Below, piece by piece: positions 32,346 to 46,100 of a stretch of 64,000 bases of DNA. Each line of letters starts with the position of its first letter. Position 1 is the first letter of the stretch. The translations under genes were made by a program, and so were the position numbers. The notes beneath the pieces are model-generated. The model saw nothing but the letters and a program-made list of their open reading frames with translations, was not told the origin of the DNA and ran no database searches. This DNA comes from Phalacrocorax aristotelis. Lineage: Eukaryota; Chordata; Aves; Suliformes; Phalacrocoracidae. The DNA lies in NCBI RefSeq assembly GCF_949628215.1, contig NC_134282.1, positions 15,790,723 through 15,854,722 of the forward strand, written 5' to 3'.

Positions 32346-35300
32346 TCTAAATGTTTCTCCATGCATAAAAACATTTTAACTCTTCCTTGTTAGCTAACAT
32401 AAACTCTGATACTTTGAAGGCACTGAAAGATCCAAACTATTGTAAGAGAAGTCTCAGCTCTGGAAGATGTTCATAATCTTACTTTTTGTAATGACTCATG
32501 TAAGTCAGGGCAACCTAGCCTATGCGATGAATTAGTGGTGGACAGAAAATCTCGGCATTGCACTGCATTGTGTAGACATGTGCTGAGTGATGTTCTTTAA
32601 TTGCCTCATATTGCAGCTATAAAAAGTACAAAGATGGAAGGAATCTTCCACAGTGGCACGACTGTCATAAATGGTGCCCTTTGATATTGCATGACTGAGA
32701 GCATAGTGTAAATGAAGCCTTAGGAGCTGTCTGGTCCTCAGGTTAATGGAGCAGAGTAGGGGCTGAACAGGAGTCCTGTAGTCATTCAAATTTGAAAGTG
32801 ATGGATGATGCAGCTTAAATATTTTTCAACATTTCCAGGTATGTCAAGGTAGGGTCCGTAGCATGGGAGTATCCCAAATCATCAGCCCTTCCAAAAACCT
32901 GTGGGTAAAAACTAGTCTCAATATGGAAGAGACATACTCTGAGGTACACATGGTTGAAAGATGGTGTATAAAAGAGTCTTTAGGAAAGTAAAAGGAATTT
33001 ATAAAAGATCATGTAGGAAATTCCCACAAATTTCTGAAAGGGTTTTAAACTTCAAGGAAAATTAACTTTTTGCCCAAGGTTGTTTCTTCATCTCTTTATA
33101 TCAGGATTCTTTGAGTGGCTTCTGTGTTGATGGATGATGCTGAACAATGAAATCTATTTGTCTAATAATATTGCAGTGATTGCTAAAGACGCATCACAGT
33201 TTTATTGTCCAGCTATTCCCAGTAGGAAACTTGAATATCCCTCAGACTAAAACACGCTGGCGAAATGTTTGCAACTAGGTATTCCCCTCTGCCAACTCTT
33301 CAATTTTGAAATATATGCTCCTTTACTGGAGGCCAACTTGAAAGTTTACATTCAGTTAGATACTGGACAAAAGTCCCAGGGGTAGATCCTGGTTCTTACA
33401 GACTATTCACATAGTGATGGGTGGATGTTCTAGTGTATATCCAGATGTTGATTTGGCCACGCTAACTCTGGTGCGAAGAAAATCAAAGAAACTGGCGGGT
33501 GGAGAGCCAGACTGGCTGAGTAATCACCAATCTGTGTCTGGAAGCAATCTAGCCATACTCACAGAGCACAGATCTGGTAAGTCAGGATGAGAGGTGTGCT
33601 GGCTCAAGGCAGTATTGTAGGGTGCTACCCTTGCATGTCCAAATGGTGATTTTTAGCTACACCAACCATTATCAGCTGGTTCAGGGCCCTCAGCAGCAGT
33701 GTACAGTTTGGAGGTATACCTACTCCATTGTCTGTCTACAGCAGAGACAAAAATCCTTTCATTCTCTCATCTTCATCTGTTAGGACTGCAAGGTCTTTCA
33801 GGCACTGCCCATCTGTCAAAGTACTTTTGCACTACACCTTTTCTGATGTGAGGCCTATTGTTAGTAGAGACACACAGTCTGTGCGTGGCAATAAATCCTT
33901 GTCTAATGAATGCAATTTTGCTGCAGCCTGTCATGACTCAGTAAAATGCACTGTTTTCCAGTTTGCTAGTGGTTTACTCACTGACTTTGACCTAAGAAAC
34001 CTTTAGCAGGTGATCCATTCTGCCTTACAGAGCCCCTCTCTGCCAGTGTGTCATCACAGCAGAGATAAGCAGGGTGTCTCCACTAGACCCACCCATTGGA
34101 GAACCAAAAGAATTACTGAGAGCTCCGCCTTTGACCATCAAATCTACCCTCAGTCCAACAAGGCTGAGTAGAATGGCAGGACAATGAGCATGAATTATAT
34201 TTTGGGTGAGGCTTCTGTCTGAAGGTGAGGAAGAACACAGGTCATTAGGTATGAAGAGCTTATATTTGCAGCCAAATAAATGTAAATATATAATTTATCT
34301 TGTTCCATGAACATGAAAATGTTCAACCCACAGGATGACTCAACAAAGTTTCACTGCCTGTCAAGAAATGATCCCAACAGGGAAGGAGGAGATGACAAAA
34401 CTCATTGCCTAAATATGAAGAAGGTACCCAGTGCTTGCAGCCAAGGATGCTGCCAGCTTCCACCTCCAGGAAGAGGTGACTTGGAGGTGACCCAAACCAA
34501 AGAGCAGGAATTGCACAGCAGAAAGAGCAGCTCTTTCCTAGAGGAAGCGATACCAGATGAGGCAGACAGGAACTGGTTGCTACTGTGGGTCAGTAAGCTG
34601 CAGCTCTGGTATGGGTGTATTTCCATTCTGACAGCAGCATGTGTGGTGGGGAAGCTCTTGGCCACCTACCCCTTTTCTGTAAAGATTCCTCATCGATTTC
34701 CTGTATGGCAACTTCTGAGAGAATTTTGCTATCTATTCAGAAACCACAAACTTTGCCATATGGCTCTTACATAACAAATCAAGGCACATATTGATGTTAT
34801 TTCTGTTGTCTGATGCTCACCACCCCACAGCAGTTTTGCTTTTGCTTCAACCACAACATAACAAAAAGATCTGAAAGCCTTACATCTTTGGGCTTCATTA
34901 AGTTGGTCTCAGTTCAGACAGACTGGACAGAAGATGCATGCTAAACAAATCAGAAGGAATGTCTGAGTGCACCCAACTGAAGCAGATTTGTTTTCCAAGT
35001 ATAAAAGAGGTTTTTATCACTCCTGGCACATACATTTCAAAAGTATTATACTGCAGGAACTCTTATTCTAAGGCTTCCTTGTAGCAGTAGTTGAAGGATG
35101 AAGGGCTGCTTTTTAGAATATATTTTTCTCTCAGAGAAATTTGTAATCATAAGAAAGTGCTGGCCGTACAACCCCTTGGCAGAGGATGCACATGTATAGG
35201 CAGGAAATCTTATCTATCTTGGATTTCTAGTGGGAGATGTCAGCTCTTTCAGATAACCTCTGTTGTACAGCCTTCCCAATTAATGACTTGTATAATAATG

Positions 35301-38300
35301 AGATAGCAAAAGCAAACCACTATTTAAATGTGGCATGTGACTATCCCAACCTCAGCTGGGCCTGCTGATGCTGCAGTACAGATCTATGGTGGTTGATAGC
35401 TTCCTCTCTATCACTGTGGAGGGTAAAAGGCCAGAGGGATTCATTCACTGACAGCAGAGAAATAGGGATGCCCTGAAGCTGCGACCTCCTCTGCATCAGT
35501 AGGTGAAGTCTCATAGTAAACAATGATGTGAAAGGGATCAATGAACTCAGCCCACTTCCAACGAGGTGGTGGTCTCCCCACATGCCCAGACTGGCCCAAT
35601 GGAAATCTCTCTTGAAAATGCTGATGGAGGGATGGTGAAAGAAAAGAGTCCAAACTGTTGCCAGTCTGTACCAGGCCAGCACATTTGCCAACAGCTCAAA
35701 CATGCATGAATGCTCAGGGACCATTTGTGGGAGACCATCTACCAGGCAGACATAGCTATCATTTCTATTCACCTCAGACTGCAGCAAAGCACACTTTTTA
35801 AGCCTGAAAGCCTGTTGCCATTTCTCCCTCTGATTGTAATTTTAGGTAAATAAAAGATATTTCCTTTCCACTGGAGCTCATTTAGCCCCATTGTTTTTAA
35901 GGTCCTAGTGCAGACTTGTTTGCCTTCACTATCTGTGCTCTTAATTTAAGAAGGACTGGTGAAGTCTTTCTCCCAGGACTTCCAGTAGCAATCAAATCAT
36001 TGATCTTGCTCAGTTTTACCAGGAAGTGGTGGTGTGTAATGCCTGCTAACTGGGCTGGGACCAGCCGGATGGCAATCGGCAGGGGCTATGGGACTGCCAC
36101 AAGAAATAGCCAACCCCGGAGTTCATATCCTCTGAAAGGCCACTCCCAGAACAGCAGCAACAACAGTAAAACCACAAACAATATTTCTGGATTTTAACAT
36201 ATCTCCATTTTTCTGGTCCATAGGATGTAAAAGGCAACAATTTTTTCCTTCTCCGGACAGAAACCTTTGCTGTGTCTCTGGATGTTACTACTGGTATCAG
36301 CCACTAGCTCTCTTATCGGCCAGTGCCCTTGCTGGCAGTGGTGTCATTAGTATTTGTTAGGTAGGTTTCCAGGCTGGTGTCTGCCCAGAGAGCTGCATGT
36401 TTCCATTCAGGCTAAGACCTTATATGTAGGGATTACTTTTGCCTTCACACATTACCAGATTTGTGATCCTACTAGTCTGCTCAGTTCTTAGTTCCTCCAC
36501 ACATTTCCAGATTAATTATTTTACTTGTCTGATCAGTTCTTAGTACCATAGTGAAATAACACCTGCTTTGTCTGAGGTGTTACCATTGCTACTTCCTGCC
36601 ACAGCTCAGCATTTAAGTTGCAAAAGGGACTCATCTTTAATGTGGCTTGCGATCATTTGGGACCTCTCCAGAAATGGCAGGGTCAGACCAATGGCTGGAG
36701 ACAGGGTGAACAGACTCAGTGGAGCAGGCTTTCTGCTTCTTGCCCTCCTTCACCTGCCTTTATCTCTAACACCCCACAGTTAGTTCGTTATGTTGAGAAC
36801 TTTCAAGCTTTACAAACATGTAAATCACAACTGTATTTATCTAGAAGCACAGAGTTATTACTAAGCTACTATATAGCTTCATCTTTGTACCTGCAATAAG
36901 GGAAAGTGACATTTCTACCAGCTGTAAAGTTAGTCTATTCAACCACAGCTAAATTTCGTTTTAAATAATGAAAAATGAAAATGCACAAAAAATTAAAGAC
37001 CTGTTATTAAAGTAAAACACACCTGAGCTCAGCCCAGTGATCAAAAGGTATTTTACTGTCTTTTTCTAAACCACAGGCTCCAAGGTACACCACCCTGGGA
37101 TGCACACCAACCACTCTGGTGCATTCACAAGAAACAAACAGAGCACAGAAAATGCGAGTACAAGTCAGACATAGCAGAGCAGATTGAATGGTGTCTCAGT
37201 CAAGAGAGAACCGTGTAGTTCATGCAATGTAGAGTATTTGCAGAATGCTGTCAAGAATTCAGGAGTAGGTTTTAGACACCCACTGCTACAATTCGAGAAG
37301 TCTGGGCTTAGTTTCCCAAATGTCATTATTTCTCAACAACAGAAACAGGAACACAGACCTGGAGGGAGCCCCAAAGTGACCAAACCCTGTCACTCTACAA
37401 TCTAGCAAAGAGGCAACCATTGAGATACAGTCTCTGAGACTGTCTCTGTTAGGAAACAAAGAAGGCAAGGAATCACTCTTTCATCAGAGAAACCTCACTT
37501 GACCAAGTCTGTCTCCTCTGACTTGGGCACCAGCTGGGCTGCTAAGAGAATGCCATGGTTCTTTGTTACTAATTTTTGCCATTGGAAGTAATTGGGAGGG
37601 GGGAGGGAGAAGCAACGGGGGAGTGCTTGTTCCTTGGCAGGAGGAAGGTACAAGCTCCCACAAGTATCTTCAGTGTATGGAAGTTCTTATCTTCTGGTGA
37701 AAAATATTCCTTTTTTTTTTTTCATCAAAAGTCCACAAGCATAGTCCAGTATTTTGTACTTTGGCAATGACTGGCTTCCCTTTCTTAAGGGTAAGCAAAG
37801 AGCTGGTCACATTTTTTTCAGAGGAAAAGAAGAACCTTATTAATGGGAAATTCTGAAGGGAATTTCTGAGGGAAAGTGAAGGGAAGTGGTCTTATTCCCC
37901 AGCTCTAACAAATCACAGTGAGGTGATTTATTCCAGCATAGCACAAGGAATAGGGAAATTCATACCAGGCCTACAGTAGATTGGTGCCTGTCTGTTCCCA
38001 ACAGTTTCTACACAGAATCTCCTGTCACAAGGCATAACATCATGCAGTATACATTTATTTCTTCCCAGCAAAATCCTACAGGAATTTGAGGTACAAATGC
38101 CTAATGACTCTAGTCACTGATCTGGGAAATAAGTCTGCTCATCCCAGAAGGGCTTATGTTCATTTTTCTTCCTCATGTTGGAATTTTCTAGAGAAGTAAA
38201 TGACATTACATCTCTTACTTGGCATCTGCTTGAAAAACTGGAACAGACTCTGCTTGTCCTTCTCGTGTTGCTAAAGGAGGAACTGCCACATTCAGGACGA

Positions 38301-38560
38301 GGAACATAGTTTTGCCATTCAGGGGAGAGCACTAATGCCTCCCAAAGCCACTGGTGTAAATGGCACCCAGAGAGGAGTCAGCACGAACTCCTTCACATGA
38401 GTCCTGGTGCAGGTTGTGACCACAGCAAACTCTGCAGGAGACTCATTGTTGACCTCCATGGATAGTGATCTGGCTGTTTAATTAGAAGCCACCTTGAGCT
38501 TTGAACACTGGTGAGGTAGCCCCCAACAGTAGAAACTAAAGACTCAAAATACATTTGTTC
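32346..38560. other. Intergenic sequence, no gene recognised
   Basis: About 6.2 kb. Open frames of 150 or so codons at 34307-34774 (+) and 35341-35787 (-) have no domain, signal or splice context that I recognise. A run of T lies at 37710-37722. No RNA gene or assignable repeat is seen. Confidence 0.5.
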
Positions 38561-39010
38561 CAGAATCACAGAATGATAGCGGTTGGAAGGGACCTCCAGA
38601 GATCATCTTGTCCAACCCCGCTGCTTGAACAGGCACACCCAGAGCAGGGGGCACAGGAATGCATCCAGGTAGGTTTTGAATGTCTCCAGGGAAGGGACTC
38701 CACAGCCTACCTGGGCAGCCTCTTCCACTCTTCCACTGCTCTGGCACCCGCGCAGGAAAGGAGCTTTTTCTTATATTGAGATGGAACTTCCTGTGTTCCA
38801 ACTTGTGCCCATTGCCCCTTGGCCTGTCATTGGGCACTAATGAAAAGAGCCTAGTCCCATCATCCTGACACCCACCCTTTAGGTATTTATAGGTATTTAT
38901 GAAATCCCCCATAGTCTTCTCTTGCCCAGGCTGAACAAACCCAGGTCTCTCAGCCTTTCCTCATAAGGCAGATGCTCCAGTCCCCTGATCATCTTGGTAG
39001 CCTTGATGCA
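38561..39010 (-). mobile_element. CR1 LINE 3' fragment
   Basis: Begins CAGAATCACAGAATGATAGC, then GGTTGGAAGGGACCTCCAGA and GATCATCTTGTCCAACCCC. This is the reverse complement of a CR1 3' end. The minus strand encodes fragments of the ORF2 C-terminus, such as [20 protein letters not shown] and FSLVPNDRPRGNGHKLEHRK. It is the same subfamily as the plus-strand copy at 47238-47520. Confidence 0.85.
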
Positions 39011-39564
39011 AGCAGGGGCAGATCCCACTGTGGTTGGCAGGAGTCTTTGAAGAGACTCAGGACTGCCTATTCTGTGCTGCCCTGCTCTAGGACCAGCCAA
39101 ATCATCTGGTGCTTCTTGCCACATGGCATTCCTCTGCAGGGGAAGATATGATTAAGGACAAGTATCACAAGTGCTTGTAGCTGTGGAGAAAACTTGAGAA
39201 ATCTAGGAGGAATATACGTCACAGCTAAAATACTATTTTTCTGGTACAGCAAACAGGGTGGGAAACTAGTTTTGAGACATTCACATGCAGTTATCACAAC
39301 CAAGTTACTACTGTTACTACCATAGCAGTGCATTTTTCAGTTCTGTTTTGCCACTGATCATATTACAGAAGAATCCAGCTAATTTACTTATCTCATCATC
39401 CCAGATTGCCTTCTGTGGCAGTCTGGCTAACACTCATTGCCTTCCACTCCCACTGTTCCCACTGTCTCCAACTGGGACAGCTTCTACAGCCCCATGATGA
39501 GCTATCAGCATGGAGATCAGAACACGTGAAACTAAATATGTGGGGCAGAGTCTAGTGAAATCTG

Positions 39565-39597
39565 ATTTAAAATAGATAAATAAATAAATGAATAAAG
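39565..39597. repeat. Short AAAT-type microsatellite
   Basis: AAAATAGATAAATAAATAAA followed by TGAATAAA. A minor tetranucleotide repeat with no evident role. Confidence 0.5.
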
Positions 39598-39909
39598 CAC
39601 AGGCACTTCTCCAAACGTTGCATTATTTGTGGTAACTGTTTATAAAGGAGAAACCTCCAGTCTTCAAAGATTATCTGCCACTAAGTTTTCAGGCTTCTGC
39701 ATTGATCAGATACAGAAATCAGAGGACCTGGCTGCAAAATAGGTGCTCAAAGTGCCCCATGAGCTCCTCAGCAGTATCTCACATTTTTTGATAGATTTCC
39801 ATGATTAGTTTCTAAGATCTTTCCCTGATTTTCTTGTCCTTTGCAAAACACTGGCTGAGGCCATATGTTCAGAAGAACCAACATCACTGGAGGATCTCTG
39901 TTGCCTAAC

Positions 39910-40159
39910 TGTAGGGAAATAGACAGGGATCGGCGACCGGAAGATCACGGGATGTGACGGAAAGATAGACTCCTCCCCATAGGAGTGGCAGGAACAGGAA
40001 GCGCAAGAGCTATATAAGCGTGTGATGCAGTTAAATAAACGGACATTTTGCATCCATCATATTGATGTGTGTGCATCACTGTCCCCAGGGTGGGTAGAGC
40101 CCTGTATCCCAGAGATGTGCGGCCCAAGATAAGTTCTCCCACAGAAGCGTACAGCAACA
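39910..40159 (+). mobile_element. Solo ERVK-type LTR with 6-bp target site duplication
   Basis: A 250-base element starts TGTAGGGAAATAGACAGGG and ends GCGTACAGCAACA, with TG...CA ends. It is flanked by CCTAAC at 39904-39909 and CCTAAC at 40160-40165, a perfect 6-bp duplication as made by class II (ERVK-like) integrases. Inside are the TATA box GAGCTATATAAGCG near 40010 and the polyadenylation signal AATAAA near 40035, followed by the R-U5-like part. No internal viral genes are present, so it is a solo LTR left after recombination. Confidence 0.85.
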
Positions 40160-40165
40160 CCTAAC

Positions 40166-43100
40166 GTACACTGGCACAACTGCACTGCCTCCCCTGGGGC
40201 AGCAGAAACCAGCTCCAGGCAAATGTCTGGACAGGAGTGGTAGAAATGGAGTTACCGCTGGCGTGGCATTTTGCCAGACTCCAGCAATAAATTTGGTATT
40301 AGTGTTTTTAGTGGTAGTGGCCATGCATGACATTTTGCTGAAGATTAGTAATGCAAGGGGAGGTTTCTGTCCTTTGCTAATAATAAACCTGAAACATGGG
40401 TCACAAAACACACCAAAAAGCCCTTCCATTACCTGCTTTACAAAACCTAAGGGACTTCTCAAGCAGACACTGACTAGAAACCATGCCCATGGGCTCTACA
40501 AGCCTCTTGTTTACATGCAAGCTCACCCCTTGGCAGTAGTATCTCTGGAACAGAACCTCTGCAGTTACATTGGGCTGTCACTGCAGTCACACTATGCTAC
40601 AGTTTTTTAAAGGGCAGAAATATATGTAGGCATTAATGTGTAAACAGCATTGATATATCTGAGATGGGGAAATCACTGATGTGTGCATGTGAATGGCTAA
40701 GATTGTACATGCTGATGTGCAGTCTCTGGCATTTGGGATTTCTGAAAGAATGTTGTTAAAAAGGAATCTTATTATTCAAAGTAACTTCCTTCAGAGAGCA
40801 GGGCAGGAGGGGGTGAGAGTGTTCTCTGAATGCAGGGAAATTCAGATGGTAAGTAACGTGTGATGGAGAGACCACAAGTGGAACCCAGCCAGGTTTTGAT
40901 TATGCCAGTTCAGATCAACACAAAAGAATCAGTGACCTGCTGGATTTAAATGGTCAGCTTTAGTGGCCTGTTTCTACCTTTTATGTTAAACCCCATCAAT
41001 GCTTCTTTTACGCCACTTTACAAGCCCTTTGCCTGATTGAGGCCATAGAGAGTGAGCCAAGCATGCACTGTGGCTCAGGAGACACAACACTGCCGATGTC
41101 AGGGTAACTCTGTCTGCTCCTCCCAGTGCAGGATTTGGCCCTGGTGTCCACATCTGTAGGACAGTCCTGGGAGATGGCAGCTTTCAAAGATGTACTGATT
41201 CATGTGTAAGCATCTCTCTTACCCATCTGCAGCCCTGGTCAGCTGTCATAATAGGAGACAGGTGGAGGTGGGCAGCAGAGTGAATAAACGACAGAAATTC
41301 ATTCTCTTATACATGTGAACATAGAGTACCCGGCATAGGTGGAGCACATGCAGCTTCACCTGCAGGGACAGATAGGACAAGCTTGAGAGACACTGAGACC
41401 TGTTCTGCATTGTCACAGACATGTTGTATGACCACAGACAGATTGCTTCACTTTGCTTTTTTGTATTTTTATCCACCCGTAAAATGGAATGTCTGTGATG
41501 CAGTCATGGGAAATTAGGGCTATGAGCATGCCCTGACTCACTGAGTACAACTCCCTGGTAGAGCAGGCAGCATCAGCTTCATACTGACTTTAACTCAACT
41601 TCCAGTTCAGATGAGTAAGAAGGTCTTCAGCTTCTGGTAACCTAGCCATCACTCCACACACTTCCCTTGCCCTGGGCTGAGCATGGATAGGGGATTTGGA
41701 GTTTGCATTACACCCTGGCTTCTCTTTTGTTTTATTAACTTACATGAAACTTTTTTCCAAGTTTGCACATGTCAATATAAGTGAAGAAGTCTAGTAGAAT
41801 AAAATAGTAATTTCAAAGGACTGTGCGTTTAAATAAAAACAAGACAGCTGATCTCAGTGCCAGAGAAACAAGAGTGAGACTCAAGACGCTTAGGCTGAGT
41901 TCCTAATTCTGCTGGCCTCTACACAGAGTCTGTGTTTTAACAATTTTCCTCTTACTGTCTGGCCTTGAACAAGACAGTGTTTCTGAGGCTGCTTTTATAA
42001 AAATGAGATCAATTTATTAATCCATCTGCTTTACTAAGTCCAGACTGATTAATTCCTAATGAGACAGAGGCAACAAGTTAGGTGTAAGTTGTTTTACTAG
42101 CTAAGAGGGTTAGAGTGGCATGAATTTAAATGCAGATTTGTACATATGCATAAATACACACACATACAGCTTCTGCTCACAGCACAGAAGGGAAGGATGT
42201 GGCATACATGTATTTCCGCAAATAAGGATGAAGAAATTTTTCTAAGCTTTCCATAAATAAACTACAACTGATGGCAAAAAAGCAGAATTTCATTATAAAA
42301 AGGATTCATTTTCTAAATCTCTGAGGAGAATAAATGGATTTGTTCTAGACACGGAAATGAATTCTTTTACTATTGTACTTGCTATATTGAGTGTAGTTGG
42401 ATCAATATGAAAGGCTGGCTTGTAAATACATGCAGTTCTTGACTATGCTGTCCTACAATTAGTTATTTTGTGCTGTGTGGTGTTCTGAATGCAAATATAT
42501 GGCCAGATATGTAGCTAATGGTGTTTAGTGATTGGTCTAAAAAGCACTAGAAACTGTCACCCCTGTATCTGAGTTATGGCTAAGTAGATTAGAAGGACCC
42601 CCAGCTTATGAATGTGTCCCCTAAGTGCTGCAGGTCTCCCAGCAGCCTTGCCGTTCATGAAATCTATCTTTGTCACAAACAGCAAATCTTGGGCTACAGA
42701 ATATCACAATCTCATTATGGGATGTCATCCCACACCACGAATACATTACTCTCAGTGGATTTACAAACAGCGTAGCTAACATTGCCACCCGGACATGACA
42801 GATGTACTGGGTCCAGCTTTACATTGAAACATGATTTACACTTGTCAGGACAGTGGCAAGACAGGCTGCAGAGAAGACTAGAAATACTGTCAAGAGAGTT
42901 TCTCCTTCATGGTTCCTTAGACATCATAATCCCTGTCCTGAAGCATGGGGAGGAGGAGGGAGTGGTTCTCCCTTGCTCTTTCAATTACAGCTGGATTGAG
43001 GGAATAATATTCTGCTGAATATTTCTGTCCGCAGGCTCTAAGCTGTGCCTTCCACTTGTGGGAGTAAAGCATGTTACCCCCCACCAGTCTTGGAATGTCC

Positions 43101-46100
43101 TTGTCAGCCCAGTCCATGGATCCTAGAGATGTATCTTAGAGGGATAATGTCCGTGTCTGTCCAAGTTGCATTGACTTCAGTGCAAATGTAGTAAGAATTG
43201 AAAATGCACCCTCCGATGGCTCTGTAGCAACCCTAGAAGCACATTTCTGTCTCCCATTTGATCTACCATAATTTGCACCTACATCCAGTGAACTTCTACC
43301 CAAAGGGCTCAGGCTGTGCATGGAGAGCAGGGAGAGAAGGTTGTGCTGGTCTGTGCTGACTGCCTATCCCTAGGCAGTTCCACCCTCGCAAGCACATGCC
43401 CTACTCCAAGGCTTTGCAGCAGTTTGCAGTTCCCATTACCCAGTTGCTACCAGCAGCAATGCACTTCCAGTGCCATGCAGGGAATGACAGGCCTTTAAGA
43501 CAAAAGGCTAGAAGCTGAGCTCTCCGAAGGAGAAACCCTATAGGTTTCTGCTCCTGTGGGGCTATGCAAGTGGTCTGAAAATTCACTAAATTAGTTATGA
43601 TATTGGGTTGTCAAAGGAACCAGATTAAGCAGGAGACAGAAAATGGTTTTTCACTCAGGAGGCCTCAAATTGTACTCTGTATGGAGTGTGTCTCAGTACC
43701 ATCCTGCACTCCCAGGGGAACCACCCTCAGTGGCTTTCCAGGTGCTCCTTGCACGCCAGGGCAGACATGCCTTGGCCACACTGTGTGCTCCCTGCTTGAA
43801 GGCAGAGCTGGTGGCTTTGCTGATCCTTGAAATCCATCCTCCAGGTCCAGCTCTGTAGGAGCCTACAATCCAGACCTGAGCTGATCAGGGAGCTGTCCTC
43901 ACAACGTGTATCTCTGTGTAGTCAGGCTACCCTTTCAGTTGGTTGTCAGTTTACTGATGGAGGCAGGCTATCCAACATCCCAGTGAACAAAGAGAAAAAT
44001 GCTAATAACAAAAATAATACCAGTAAGACCAGGCTGGTTTTATCTAATCCAAGAACGGGCCTCCCTAAGAAGGGGAAACATAATTGTCTGGGAATTAAGG
44101 CAAATCAAACTGAAATAGGAAAATCAGCTCCACTAAAGCCCAAAATAAATATGACCAGACCTCCAGGGTCCTGTGACATGAGGCAAATGAGAGAGAAAAT
44201 GATCCACTTAGAGCTAAAAGAGTCCAGCTATCATTTTAGCATAGAAGGGACAGCAGGAAAGGCCTTAGGAGATGTCTGTAGAGCTCTGTCACCCACAGAG
44301 CCAGCAGGGCTGATTGTACTCAATATCATGGCAGCTTGTAAGGCCAGCAGGGACCCACTGTTTCTAGGGCACAGGGAGGAGACTTTCATTGCTACTTAAT
44401 GAAGGAGGCAATCAGAACATCCTTGCATATGCATATGGGGCAGGAGTGCGGGGTGCTGCTGGGAAGAGAAGGTACTCTGCTTTCTGGAGGTAGGAGAAGC
44501 AGTGAGGGCTGCCCTGAGGGAGTAGGGATGGAAAGGAGCTTGGCTGGAATGTAAGCAGAATTTGGAGAGCGGAGCTCACCCTGCCATCTCTAATGGGACC
44601 TGGTCCCCCAAAAGGGGGTACTCTTCAACTTTTGCCTAAGGTTTGGACTGATACGCATCCGTAAAACAGAGTACCCTTTCAAATGAACAGCAGGCCACAG
44701 TGAAGTGCTGAAGTAAGCTCTCAGTCCAAATTCAAGGCCACGCTGGGTCAATGATCCTCTAGCCCAGCAAAATGGAAGCAAAGCAGAATAGAGCCGGCAT
44801 ATCTCTAACCAGCAACTTACAACCTAATTTCCATTTCTCAGCTATGGGCATTTTAAGCCCAAAGCCTTTCTGACTAAAGTGCCTGTGAAAACCAGGGCCT
44901 TTCCAATCCAGAGAGTTTGTTTATAGCTCAGGACTGCATGATTCTAGTGCTTGAATTTCCCATCTGTGAAATTTTAATGGGTGAGCCACAGAAAGACGAG
45001 AGTTCTGCATGTCTTTACAGTAAAATCATGTATTTATGTTTCAAATATGAGATATCCACTGTGCAAAATCACTGTCACGTACAAGGTGAGTAAATGAAAA
45101 ACTGAAAAGAAAATTAAAATTAAATGAAAAAATACTTGCATGAAAGTGAAAATCTGTCGACAGATTACAGTAATGTTCCTGTGGTCACCAGTGCAAAGAG
45201 TCAATCTCCTTGGAAAAGAGCTAGTAAGCTAGATGATCACTTATCTTGTCATTTCTACTGGGAATACTTTTTTTGCAAAGTTCATGCTAGCACTGATTCA
45301 TTCTGGGCTTTAGGTATATATAAAAAAGGAAGTGACTCTTGAAATATTGAAGAAAAGATTCATACAGAGGAGGAATTGATGTGTGTTGCCTATGTAAGGG
45401 CAATGTAATGTCCATCTACAAATGATGCATATCAGACGCTGCCTCTCCCTAAAACAGAGCAGATTTGAATTCAGTGTATAAGTACAATGTTTTTCTAACC
45501 CAGGGAAATGGGAGATCACATGCCCACCTGGAAAATGAGCACCTCTAATGATGAGGCAGCTGCAGAAGCAGCACACAGATGTTGCTCTATCTCATTAGGT
45601 CAGCCTTGTGGGATAAATTCCCAATATTAAATCTCTACAGCCAGTGTTGCAGCATGATTGATATGGGTCATGGTGCAGGGAACAAAGTGGGGCTCCTGTC
45701 CAGCCAGCCCCCAGTACTTAACTCCCCAACTCCCCATTTGCCATCTTAGATTAACACCCAGGCTGCTGTGCTGGGGGTCTTGCTGCTGTGTGCTTTATGG
45801 CTACATCCTCCCACACAGCTTTGAAATTTATCTGGACCTATTTCTCTTGTCAGATGAATAAAATTGCTTCTGAATGCAAAGATACACAAGATATAGCTGT
45901 GAATAACAGCTACCCATGAGCCCAGTATTCCACTTCATTGCCTAATCAGTTGGAAAGAGAAGCAGGAGCATTCTTGATGGTTGAGGGACTGAAATATCAA
46001 TACTTCTGTGCTGAATTAATGCTTCACCATAGCCTGTTTCTTAGCCTATGTATTTCTGCTTACCCAGGGTGTACTGACATTTACCTTCTTAAACCCATTA

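Noticed and set aside
34307..34774. 155-codon plus-strand frame as a gene
   Set aside because: No recognised domain, no promoter or splice context, and the hydrophobic patch near its end is not placed like a signal or anchor.
35341..35787. 148-codon minus-strand frame as a gene
   Set aside because: All three minus frames are similarly open here, and no domain, splice site pattern or start context supports coding.
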